Origin: Opitutia bacterium UBA7397
GTDB taxonomy: Bacteria > Verrucomicrobiota > Verrucomicrobiia > Opitutales > UBA953
Length of the DNA: 14,161 nucleotides
Reading direction: 5' to 3'
Assembly (NCBI GenBank): GCA_002470605.1
Contig: DKND01000121.1
Span: 42,615-56,775 of the forward strand
In this document: piece after piece, positions 5,906 through 12,220 of the stretch
How the letters are laid out: each line of letters begins with the position of its first letter
How positions within the stretch are numbered: the first letter of the stretch is position 1
Translations under genes and position numbers: made by a program
The notes under the pieces: model-generated
Database searches by the model: none
The model's input: the letters and a program-made list of their open reading frames with translations, nothing else
Told to the model about the DNA's origin: nothing

Positions 5906-7048
5906 ATGGCCGAGGACTATTACGGTATCCTAGGAGTCGCCAAATCAGCGGCTGCCGATGAGATCAAGAAAGCTTATCGTAAAAAGGCGATGGAGCTTCA
6001 CCCCGATCGTAATCCGGGCAACAAGGAGGCCGAAGAGAAATTCAAGAAAGCCTCGCGGGCCTACGAAGTCCTGAGCGACGAGCAGAAGCGCAAACTTTAC
6101 GATCAACACGGCGAAGCGGCCTTCGAGCAAGGCGGCCCCGGCCCGGGTGGCGGACGTGGTTTCCAGCGCGGGGCGGACCCGATGGATATCTTCAACCAAA
6201 TGTTCGGCGGCGGTGGCGGAAGTTTTTCTGACATGTTCAACGGCGGTAGTCCAAGCGGCGAAGGTGACGAGAACGCCGGCGAGGATTTACGGGTGGACAT
6301 CAAAATCACCCTCGAGGAAGCGGCGGAGGGAGTGGAAAAGAAGATCCCTTACCGTAAGCACGTGGCCTGCGCAAAATGTTCCGGATCCGGAGCCGAGCCT
6401 GGAGCGAAGAAGAGCCGATGCGTGACCTGTGGTGGCCATGGCCAAGTCATCCGTTCGCAAGGATTTTTCTCCATGCGGCAGACCTGTCCGACTTGTCATG
6501 GGCAAGGCGTGAGTATCGACAAGCCATGTCGGCCTTGTTCGGGTGAAGGGCGGATCATCGCCGAGACTTCGGTCAACGTCCGCATTCCTCCGGGCGTAGA
6601 CAGTGGTACCAAACTGCGTTCCAGTAACAATGGTTCGGCAGGGCGCCGGGGCGCCGCCTCGGGAGATCTCTACGTCGTCACCATGATCTTGGACCACGAG
6701 CTTTTTGAGCGAGACGGCAATGACCTCGCCTGCACCATCCCGGTCAAATTCTCCGTAGCCGCCCTGGGTGGTCAGATCAACGTGCCTAAGCTTAAGGGTA
6801 AGACGCTGCTCAAGGTGCCTGCGGGTACGCAGGGTGGGACCGTCTTCCGCTTACGCGGAGAGGGGATGCCAAGTCTTCGTGGGAGCAGCCATGGCGATCT
6901 GCTGGTGCGCGTCGATATCGACGTCCCTAAGAAGATGACCGACGCACAGAAAGAGGCGCTGAAAGCTTACCAGACGGCCTGCGGAGATGAGGCAGCGCCC
7001 GTTTCGGAATCCTGGCGGAATAAGTTTAAACGCTTCTTCCCTTCTTAG
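5906..7048 (+). CDS. dnaJ: Chaperone protein DnaJ (type I Hsp40)
   Basis: DnaJ stimulates DnaK ATP hydrolysis and delivers unfolded clients. All type I parts are present in 380 residues. The J domain (about 4-69) has HPD at 32-34. A Gly/Phe-rich linker spans about 75-120. The zinc-binding domain has four CxxCxGxG repeats (CAKCSGSG at 155, CVTCGGHG at 172, CPTCHGQG at 194, CRPCSGEG at 208). Two C-terminal beta-barrel domains follow, including IPPGVDSGTKLR and GDLLVRVDIDVP. The length is standard. It forms a chaperone pair with grpE just upstream, and nadC follows after 39 bases. The start ATG is preceded by GAATTCGTC without a Shine-Dalgarno. Nothing in the sequence suggests loss of function. 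Confidence 0.97.
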   Translation: MAEDYYGILGVAKSAAADEIKKAYRKKAMELHPDRNPGNKEAEEKFKKASRAYEVLSDEQKRKLYDQHGEAAFEQGGPGPGGGRGFQRGADPMDIFNQMFGGGGGSFSDMFNGGSPSGEGDENAGEDLRVDIKITLEEAAEGVEKKIPYRKHVACAKCSGSGAEPGAKKSRCVTCGGHGQVIRSQGFFSMRQTCPTCHGQGVSIDKPCRPCSGEGRIIAETSVNVRIPPGVDSGTKLRSSNNGSAGRRGAASGDLYVVTMILDHELFERDGNDLACTIPVKFSVAALGGQINVPKLKGKTLLKVPAGTQGGTVFRLRGEGMPSLRGSSHGDLLVRVDIDVPKKMTDAQKEALKAYQTACGDEAAPVSESWRNKFKRFFPS

Positions 7049-7087
7049 TCCCTTGCTCGCAAGAGCCTGCTTTGTAGTCTCAGCCTC

Positions 7088-8014
7088 ATGCCTCGCGACC
7101 CGGGCCAAACCGATCGACTTATCCGCCGTCTTCGCTGGGACGAATTGGATACCGCCTGGTTGATTGCTTTCGCAGGATTAGCCCGAGATGAAGATTTAGC
7201 CGGAGCCGGTTTACGACAACGGCCGCTGCGGGCTGGAGATCCCTCGGCTTCGCTCTTACCTGCGCCGGGCCGGGCGCGGGCGCGCATCGTAGCCAGACGT
7301 CAGATGGTCATCGCAGGGCTAGGCATGGTCCCGCTCGTTTTCCAGGCTTATGGCGCCGAGTGTACAGGCCGTGCGCTGGTCGGCGAAGGTTCCGTGGTGA
7401 CGGCTGGCACGGTAGTCGCCGAAGTCGAAGGGCCCGCGGCTAATTTACTTTCTGCCGAACGCATCCTGCTGAACTTCCTGCAACGACTGAGCGGCGTCGC
7501 GACGACTACTCAGGAGCATGTTAGAGCGCTGGGCTCCTCAGCAACTCGCCTGCTGGATACGCGCAAGACGACGCCGGGGTTTCGGATGTTAGAAAAATAT
7601 GCGGTAGGCCAAGGCGGCGGTTATAATCACCGCCTCGGCTTATTCGACCGGATCATGATCAAAGACAATCACCTGGCCGCCGGAGATGCATCATCATCGG
7701 CCCGCATTACCGCACTTGTACGGCGCGCGCGGGAAGCCCGGCCGGATCTGTTGGTCGAAGTAGAAGTCGATCGCCTCGACCAGATCGCTCCCGTCTTGGA
7801 GGCGGGAGCTGACATCATCCTGCTCGATAATTTTTCCCTCGCTCCCATGCGCGAAGCCGTGGCGATGATCCGGGGCAAGGCCTGGTGCGAAGTGAGCGGA
7901 GGCGTGAACCACGCGACTCTTCCGTCAATCGGCGAAATCGCCCCAGACTTTGTATCGTGTGGCGCCCTCACGCACGCTGCGCCTTGGGTCGATCTCGGCC
8001 TAGACTGGGACTAA
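7088..8014 (+). CDS. nadC: Nicotinate-nucleotide pyrophosphorylase (quinolinate phosphoribosyltransferase)
   Basis: NadC makes nicotinate mononucleotide, CO2 and pyrophosphate from quinolinate and PRPP, the entry to the NAD pathway. The 308-residue protein carries the expected active-site stretches: LSAERILLNFLQRLSG, DTRKTTPG at 157-164, GGGYNHRLGLFDRIMIKDNH ending at His195, VEVEVD at 223-228, ADIILLDNFS at 241-250 and CEVSGGVN at 267-274. It is some 20-30 residues longer than many NadC proteins because of extra sequence in the N-terminal region (about residues 40-62). No nadA or nadB is nearby. birA starts 4 bases after the stop. The ATG at 7088 has only pyrimidine-rich GCCTC before it. Confidence 0.95.
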   Translation: MPRDPGQTDRLIRRLRWDELDTAWLIAFAGLARDEDLAGAGLRQRPLRAGDPSASLLPAPGRARARIVARRQMVIAGLGMVPLVFQAYGAECTGRALVGEGSVVTAGTVVAEVEGPAANLLSAERILLNFLQRLSGVATTTQEHVRALGSSATRLLDTRKTTPGFRMLEKYAVGQGGGYNHRLGLFDRIMIKDNHLAAGDASSSARITALVRRAREARPDLLVEVEVDRLDQIAPVLEAGADIILLDNFSLAPMREAVAMIRGKAWCEVSGGVNHATLPSIGEIAPDFVSCGALTHAAPWVDLGLDWD

Positions 8015-8018
8015 CGCC

Positions 8019-9008
8019 ATGTCCTCCCTCGATAGCAGTATTCTTTTGGCCTTTCTCAAGGCGGGCGAGGCGCCGGTCAGCGGCGATAAGCTGGCGAAAG
8101 AATTAGGCATGTCGCGCGTCGCCATCTGGAGCCGGCTCGAGCGTTTGCGCAGCGTCGGATTTTCTTTCGAGGCATCGACGCGCAAAGGTTATCGTCTGAC
8201 GGAAGTTCCGCGTGCTTTGAATAGCGCTTTGCTTGATGCCCATCTCCGGCTTTTGAAAGTCCGGCCCGAGGTGGAATTATTGCCGACGGTGGATAGCACG
8301 AATTCGGAAGCGGAGCGACGCCTTGCCGCCGGCCAAGACGCGCCGTTCGGCGTGCTTGCCTGCGCCCAAAGCGCCGGACGCGGACGTCTCGGGCGACGCT
8401 GGCATAGCACGCAGCCGGGTAACCTTTATCTCTCTCTCGCTTTTCGCCCTTTTATTCCGCCCGACCGGTTGAAGCCGTTCACGCTTTGGATGGGCCTGGC
8501 GCTCTGCGCCCACATCGAGGAGCGCTTGGGTTTACGTCTGGGTTTGAAGTGGCCTAACGATTTGCAACTACCCGACGGCCGTAAGGTCGCGGGTATGCTC
8601 ACCGAAGCGCGGCTGGATGCGGACTCGGTTCGCGAACTGGTTTTTGGCTTGGGACTTAATCTCACGGGCGCGCCTAAGGATTTCCCCGCCGAGATCCGTA
8701 CGACGGCCGGCTCGATCGAATGGGCCTTGGGCAAGACCTTGGATGTCAATCGGGAGGCCGCTGCGGTGATCGCCGCGCTCTTACAGGCATGGAAAGATTT
8801 TGAAGAAGGCTCTTGGAGCCGAACCTTCCGCGCTCGCTGGCAGGCCCACGATATTTTAACCGGCAAGTCAGTGCGGGTTACTTTGCGAGGCGAGCCGATC
8901 GCCGGCATTGTCGATTCGATCGATGCCGATGGATCCTTGATTCTGCGGACGGGCGGCAAGCGACGGACGATTGTCTCATCGGGCGAAGTCACCTTACGTA
9001 AGCCATAA
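8019..9008 (+). CDS. birA: Biotin--[acetyl-CoA-carboxylase] ligase / biotin operon repressor
   Basis: A 329-residue bifunctional BirA. The N-terminus (about residues 5-60) is a winged helix-turn-helix with KLAKELGMSRVAIWSRLERLRSVGF. The catalytic domain follows with DSTN at 92-95, the biotinyl-AMP loop GRGRLGR at 120-126, KWPNDL at 177-182 and GRKVAGMLTE at 187-196. The small C-terminal SH3-like domain includes VRVTLRGEPIAGIVDSIDADGSLIL. It biotinylates the carrier protein of acetyl-CoA carboxylase. The DNA-binding domain suggests it also represses biotin genes, none of which are in the window. It is followed by coaX, a neighbourhood seen in many bacteria. AAAGGAG overlaps and follows its stop codon. 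Confidence 0.95.
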   Translation: MSSLDSSILLAFLKAGEAPVSGDKLAKELGMSRVAIWSRLERLRSVGFSFEASTRKGYRLTEVPRALNSALLDAHLRLLKVRPEVELLPTVDSTNSEAERRLAAGQDAPFGVLACAQSAGRGRLGRRWHSTQPGNLYLSLAFRPFIPPDRLKPFTLWMGLALCAHIEERLGLRLGLKWPNDLQLPDGRKVAGMLTEARLDADSVRELVFGLGLNLTGAPKDFPAEIRTTAGSIEWALGKTLDVNREAAAVIAALLQAWKDFEEGSWSRTFRARWQAHDILTGKSVRVTLRGEPIAGIVDSIDADGSLILRTGGKRRTIVSSGEVTLRKP

Positions 9009-9072
9009 AGGAGCAACCTTGCCCTCGGCGCTCCTCTCGCTAATTCTCCCCTCGTGCCAATTCTTTGCCTAG
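9007..9072 (+). promoter_or_regulatory. Strong Shine-Dalgarno, TTG mini-ORF and SD-masking hairpin ahead of coaX
   Basis: AAAGGAG (9007-9013) is the best Shine-Dalgarno in the window, yet it is 40 bases from the coaX start. It is correctly spaced for a TTG at 9019, which opens a 17-codon frame ending at 9070-9072, overlapping the coaX start in another frame. AGGAGC (9009-9014) can also pair with GCTCCT (9030-9035), hiding the site. It could be a leader peptide or coupling device for coaX, or chance. Confidence 0.3.
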
Positions 9073-9812
9073 ATATCGGAAATACGCATACCCATTGGGG
9101 CGTTCTCCGTGGGCGTGAAGTCCTCGCGCACGGTGACCTCGGCACGGCTTCGTTGGATGCGGACCAAGTCCGGAAATGGCTGGCCGCGTTCCCGGTGAGC
9201 GGTATCGCCTTGGCGAGCGTGGTGCCCAACGCGACCCGGATAGCGCTACCGATTTTAGAGTCCAGCGGCGTGCCTTTTTATCAATTGAACCACGCCACCC
9301 TCAAGGGGCTGAGGTTTGATTATCCCCGACCAGCTGAAGTCGGCCAAGATCGCTTAGCCGATTGCGTCGGGGCGCAGCTTGTTTCCGGAACGCCCGCCGT
9401 CATCATCGGGATGGGCACCGCTACGACGGTGGATATCCTCACCGATAAGGGTTACGCCGGCGGAATCATCGCCCCAGGGCTTGGGGTCATGACGAAATAC
9501 TTACACGAGCGTACGGCCCTGCTACCCGAGCTGGACCCGTCCACACTGCTGGGCGGCCCTGCTATCGGCAAATCTACGGTTGATGCCATGCGGGCTGGTT
9601 GTGCCTTGGGCTTTGCGGGAATGATCGGCGCCTTGCTGGATGGCGTATGTGCCGAACTTGTCCGGGGGGGCTCGCCCGCCCCCAGCGTCATCGTCACGGG
9701 GGGAGCGGCGATTTACCTCCCCGCCGCCTGGCAAACTCGGGTCCAGCATGAGCCTCATCTGACTTTGATAGGTTTGGCTGAGGCCCATCGCAGGCATTTC
9801 GCCCATGGATAA
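9054..9812 (+). CDS. coaX: Type III pantothenate kinase
   Basis: CoaX phosphorylates pantothenate, the first step to coenzyme A, and is insensitive to CoA feedback in this family. The 252-residue ASKHA-fold protein shows the phosphate-binding CLDIGNTHTHWG at 5-16, GQDRLADCVGAQ at 97-108 with the conserved Asp, GMGTATTVDILT at 119-130, GGIIAPGLGVM at 136-146 and VIVTGGAA at 212-219. The length is typical. The start is GTG at 9054, which places the DIGNT motif at the usual position. No ATG lies suitably upstream, and CTCCCCTC precedes the start. The 3' end overlaps the next small gene by 8 bases. birA is upstream with a 45-base gap. Confidence 0.94.
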   Translation: MPILCLDIGNTHTHWGVLRGREVLAHGDLGTASLDADQVRKWLAAFPVSGIALASVVPNATRIALPILESSGVPFYQLNHATLKGLRFDYPRPAEVGQDRLADCVGAQLVSGTPAVIIGMGTATTVDILTDKGYAGGIIAPGLGVMTKYLHERTALLPELDPSTLLGGPAIGKSTVDAMRAGCALGFAGMIGALLDGVCAELVRGGSPAPSVIVTGGAAIYLPAAWQTRVQHEPHLTLIGLAEAHRRHFAHG

Positions 9813-10005
9813 GCCTGATCCGCTGGTAAAGCTCCGCCGGCTTTTGCCGTGGCTTGCGGCGGCGGTGATAGTCCAGGCCGGGCTGTTTGTTTTTGCCGCC
9901 TGGTCTAAGCGACTACCGCCGGTTTGGCCGATTGTGGTCGGCGACCTGGGCTTCACCTTAGTCCTACTTTTCGTCCTTTGGCGGCTTTTGGGCCGTCGGC
10001 GTTAG
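9805..10005 (+). CDS. Small two-helix membrane protein of unknown function
   Basis: This 66-residue protein has two predicted membrane helices (about residues 15-33 and 42-62), a basic N-terminus and an RRR end. That would put both ends in the cytoplasm by the positive-inside rule. I do not recognise a family. Its ATG lies inside the end of coaX, an 8-base overlap, so it is probably translated by coupling and co-expressed with the pantothenate kinase. Its stop overlaps by 4 bases the stop of the convergent PfkB-family kinase gene. The composition is clearly membrane-like and the overlaps are those of a real packed gene. No homologue can be confirmed by reading alone. Confidence 0.68.
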   Translation: MDKPDPLVKLRRLLPWLAAAVIVQAGLFVFAAWSKRLPPVWPIVVGDLGFTLVLLFVLWRLLGRRR

Positions 10006-10946
10006 GCCTTCATCATCTTCAGCAGTGCCTTACGGCGGGCCCTAATCTCGGTGCAGCCGGCTTTGGCGAGGCGGTCCGTGGAGAAGGCCTCGACGGTTAA
10101 GCTGGCGACGGCGGTACCATAGATCATGGCCTGGCGAAGGGCGGCAAAGTCGGTCGACCCGGTCGCGGCCAGGTAGCCCAGGAGGGCGCCGGCAAAGCTA
10201 TCGCCGGCCCCGGTGGGGTCGCGAAGCTCGGTAACCGGATAGGCTGGGAGGGCGAAAAGGCCTTCTTCATGGAACAAGACTGCTCCATGTTCGCCTTTTT
10301 TGATGATGACCGTGCGACAACCGTGTTCACGTAATTTTCGTCCAGCGATGATGACGTTAGCTTCCCCAGTAAGTTTAGCGGACTCCGTGTCATTGATCAC
10401 GAGCAAGTCCGCGCGGCGCATGACTTCGGCCAGACGTTCGCGTTGGGTCTCGATCCAAATGTCAATGGTATCGGCCAAGACGAAGCGTGGGCTCGTCAGT
10501 TGGTCGAGGACGTTGAGTTGCAGGTCTGGGCGGATGTTGCCGAGCATCACGAACGGCGAAGCGCGGTGCGTCTCCGCCAAACGAGGCTTGAAGTGTTCAA
10601 AGACGTTCAGCTGCAAATCCTCCGTGTCACGACGGTTGTAGTTTTCGTGGTAGCGTCCGCTCCATGAGAAGGTGCGTCCGGTGGAGTCGGTGAGCAGCCC
10701 GTCGAGGTCGATCCCGCGCTTGGCCAATTTCTTGCGATCACGTTCTAGGAAGTCATGGCCGACCACGCCGACGATGCGGGGTGGGGCAAAATAACTGGCG
10801 GCTAGGCAGGCGTAAGAAGCGCTGCCGCCTAAGATGCGTTTGCCGGTCGCGTGCGGCGTGATGATGCTGTCGTAAGCCACGGAACCGACGACGAGGACGG
10901 GCTCCGGTGTACGACCTTTGAAGTTAATTCGGCGAGGAGTGATCAT
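10002..10946 (-). CDS. PfkB-family (ribokinase-like) carbohydrate or nucleoside kinase
   Basis: A 314-residue ribokinase-fold kinase. Visible signatures are VLVVGSVAYDSI near residue 18, GGSASYACLAASYF at 40-53, GRTFSWSGRYH at 90-100, NDTE at 185-188 (the NxxE Mg2+/phosphate motif), KKGEHG at 216-221 and the ATP/anion-hole motif DPTGAGDSFAGA at 243-254 with catalytic Asp249. The substrate cannot be told from sequence. The middle section (YNRRDTEDLQLNVF, LGNIRPDLQLNVL) is a conserved style in an uncharacterised subgroup, and adenosine, ribose or another sugar are all possible. The start ATG overlaps the upstream NUDIX stop (ATGA at 10943-10946), so the two are translationally coupled and probably functionally linked, for example in salvage of ADP-ribose or nucleotide-sugar products. 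Confidence 0.88.
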   Translation of the reverse strand: MITPRRINFKGRTPEPVLVVGSVAYDSIITPHATGKRILGGSASYACLAASYFAPPRIVGVVGHDFLERDRKKLAKRGIDLDGLLTDSTGRTFSWSGRYHENYNRRDTEDLQLNVFEHFKPRLAETHRASPFVMLGNIRPDLQLNVLDQLTSPRFVLADTIDIWIETQRERLAEVMRRADLLVINDTESAKLTGEANVIIAGRKLREHGCRTVIIKKGEHGAVLFHEEGLFALPAYPVTELRDPTGAGDSFAGALLGYLAATGSTDFAALRQAMIYGTAVASLTVEAFSTDRLAKAGCTEIRARRKALLKMMKA

Positions 10947-11500
10947 AGGAAAAGTTGCGGACGGGCGTCGCGTAGTTGGTGAAGGGCGAGAAAAGCGAGG
11001 GAGTGTTGGGCCGAATTCTTGGCCGCTTCGGCGAGCGCCAGCTTCGGAGAAAGCAGGAGCACTTCAATCTCCTCGTGTTCATCGGGAGCGGTTTTGCCCG
11101 AGGGCGTTACCCCCTCTAAAAGCACGAAATAACAGCGATTTGATTGGATGGCGGGATTAGGCGCGCAGACGCCGAGGAGCGTGGCGCGACCGCCGACGTA
11201 ACCGGTTTCTTCTTCGGTTTCGCGCGCGGCGGTCAGCAGCGGATCCTCTTTTGTTTCTCGCACGCCACCGGGTGGCTCGGTCGAAAGATCGCGGATGCCG
11301 AAACGGTATTGGCGCACCATCACGATTTTTCCATCGGCCGTAATCGGCAAGGCTAAGACCCAGTCGTTGGCATGGATCACAAAAAAAACACCCTCTCGGT
11401 GATCGAGAGGGTGATTGCAGTGTTCTTTGAAAACCCGGAAAACCTTACAGTCGGCGTGGAGCGCTTCATGCTGGACGAACCAGCGTGCGGGCGCCGACAT
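10943..11500 (-). CDS. NUDIX hydrolase, ADP-ribose pyrophosphatase-like
   Basis: A 185-residue NUDIX protein. The Nudix box runs from Gly79 to Tyr101 (GVRETKEDPLLTAARETEEETG) and keeps the spacing G-x5-E-x7-RE-x2-EE-x-G. The first hydrophobic position is Thr95, a mild deviation. The preceding KIVMVRQYRFGIRDLSTEPPGG is typical of ADP-ribose/nucleotide-sugar pyrophosphatases. The N-terminal part (DCKVFRVFKEHCNHP... then VIHANDWVLALPITADG) also follows that family, so the ATG at 11500 is favoured. A later GTG at 11380 would give 146 residues and lose the N-terminal strand. There is a partial Shine-Dalgarno (TAAGG). Codons 30-40 encode a perfect terminator-like hairpin plus eight T residues. The gene is 9 bases after the LysM gene and overlaps the kinase gene by 4 bases. 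Confidence 0.9.
   Translation of the reverse strand: MSAPARWFVQHEALHADCKVFRVFKEHCNHPLDHREGVFFVIHANDWVLALPITADGKIVMVRQYRFGIRDLSTEPPGGVRETKEDPLLTAARETEEETGYVGGRATLLGVCAPNPAIQSNRCYFVLLEGVTPSGKTAPDEHEEIEVLLLSPKLALAEAAKNSAQHSLAFLALHQLRDARPQLFL
11381..11413 (-). terminator. Intrinsic-terminator-like hairpin inside the NUDIX coding sequence
   Basis: On the minus strand CACCCTCTCG (11413-11404) and CGAGAGGGTG (11398-11389) form a perfect 10-bp stem with a 5-base loop, followed at once by eight T residues (11388-11381). This is as good as the terminator at 4486. It lies in NUDIX codons 30-40, about 100 bases past the LysM stop. It may end most LysM transcripts, with read-through giving NUDIX and kinase, or be suppressed by ribosomes translating the NUDIX start. 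Confidence 0.72.
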
Positions 11501-11509
11501 GTGCGGACC

Positions 11510-12019
11510 TTACTTAGTTTTTAAACGCTGACCGATTTGCAGCTGGGTCGCCTTGGCGTTAGGATTCAGATCCTGGAGAGCCTTGAGGGAGAGACCAGCT
11601 TTCTTGGCGATGGAGCCTAAGTTGTCACCTTTGACGACGACATATTCTCCAGGGCCGGCAGCGGCCGAAGCCTTGCCACCTTTTTCAGAAGCAACAGCGG
11701 CAGGCTTTTTAGCCGCAGCTTGAAGGGCAGCGATAGCGTCACCAAATGCTTTGTTGTTCGCGTCGACGCCTTGCTTGACGGCACCGAGATCGGCAGCGAC
11801 AGCTTGGAGTTCGGCGAGAGGAGCCTTGCCAGCGAGGGCGGCGCCAACTTCAGAGGCGGCCTGTTGGGCTGCCACGGCGGCGTCGGAGGCTTTTTGGGCT
11901 TCACCCTTGGCTTTGATGCCAAGGACGAGACCGGCGGCGCCGAGTGCGAAACCTACGATTCCCACGATGAGCGGGAGCTTAGATTCGGATGAGGATGAGG
12001 AGATGCTGTCGTTTTCCAT
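11510..12019 (-). CDS. LysM-domain membrane-anchored protein
   Basis: A 169-residue protein with a Ser-rich cytoplasmic N-terminus, one membrane helix (about residues 15-35, rich in Gly/Ala/Leu) and an Ala-rich segment likely to be helical or coiled-coil (about 37-105). An Ala/Lys/Gly linker then leads to a C-terminal LysM domain (about 125-168: YVVVKGDNLGSIAKKAGLSLKALQDLNPNAK...LQIGQRLK). LysM binds the glycan of peptidoglycan, so the protein is probably an inner-membrane protein reaching the cell wall. Such a spacer-plus-LysM design suggests an envelope tether. The exact role is unknown. It heads a unit with the NUDIX hydrolase and PfkB-family kinase, although an embedded terminator downstream may uncouple it. 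The start ATG is before the Ser-rich stretch with CTCCCAAT in front and no Shine-Dalgarno. Confidence 0.85.
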   Translation of the reverse strand: MENDSISSSSSESKLPLIVGIVGFALGAAGLVLGIKAKGEAQKASDAAVAAQQAASEVGAALAGKAPLAELQAVAADLGAVKQGVDANNKAFGDAIAALQAAAKKPAAVASEKGGKASAAAGPGEYVVVKGDNLGSIAKKAGLSLKALQDLNPNAKATQLQIGQRLKTK

Positions 12020-12063
12020 ATTGGGAGGAGTTTTGCGGGTTAGAACAGTTGGAGATTAGCGGA

Positions 12064-12093
12064 TTGACAAGGACGGCAACACAAAATCATTCT
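12064..12093 (+). promoter_or_regulatory. Probable promoter of tRNA-Pro
   Basis: A perfect -35 TTGACA (12064-12069) is followed after 18 bases by CATTCT (12088-12093), which keeps three of six -10 positions. Transcription would start near 12100, about 7 bases before the tRNA. The -35 is convincing and the -10 is weak. Confidence 0.5.
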
Positions 12094-12106
12094 ACCTGAC
12101 GGGTTT

Positions 12107-12182
12107 CGGGCAGTATCTCAATTGGTAGAGTCCCTGCTTTGGGAGCAGGGTGTTGCAGGTTCAAGTCCTGTCTGCCCGACCA
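12107..12182 (+). tRNA. tRNA-Pro (anticodon UGG)
   Basis: A 76-base tRNA including an encoded CCA end. The acceptor stem CGGGCAG/CTGCCCG is a perfect 7 bp with discriminator A73. The anticodon stem CCTGC/GCAGG holds the loop TTTGGGA, so the anticodon is TGG reading proline CCN codons. The T arm has GCAGG, loop TTCAAGT and CCTGT, closed by a G-U pair. The D arm is TCTC-AATTGGTA-GAGT with a U10-U25 mismatch at its base. C1-G72, A73 and G35-G36 fit proline identity. It is a single tRNA gene, convergent with purM, and no terminator with a T-tract follows. Confidence 0.96.
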
Positions 12183-12193
12183 CCCGTCGCCTT

Positions 12194-12220
12194 TTACGCT
12201 CAATTAACACTTAAGCGTAA
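12194..12220. repeat. Inverted repeat between tRNA-Pro and purM stop
   Basis: TTACGCTCAA (12194-12203) and TTAAGCGTAA (12211-12220) are inverted with one mismatch around a 7-base loop. The right arm begins exactly at the purM stop codon. Neither strand carries a T-tract after the stem, so it is not a standard terminator. It may protect 3' ends of the two convergent transcripts. Confidence 0.45.

Noticed and set aside
6287..6697. 136-codon minus-strand frame opposite dnaJ zinc-finger region
   Set aside because: Antisense of the repeated CxxCxGxG codons, with no independent support.
8426..9229. Long open frame of 267 codons on the minus strand opposite birA
   Set aside because: It lies antisense to a fully recognisable BirA and the start of CoaX, is Arg/Ser-rich without domain signatures, and is explained by codon bias of the real gene.
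11369..11413. The hairpin plus T-run as simple proof that the NUDIX gene really starts later, at GTG 11380
   Set aside because: The residues encoded before and within the hairpin (from about residue 15) follow the N-terminal strand pattern of the NUDIX family, so the ATG at 11500 is more likely. The alternative start cannot be fully excluded.
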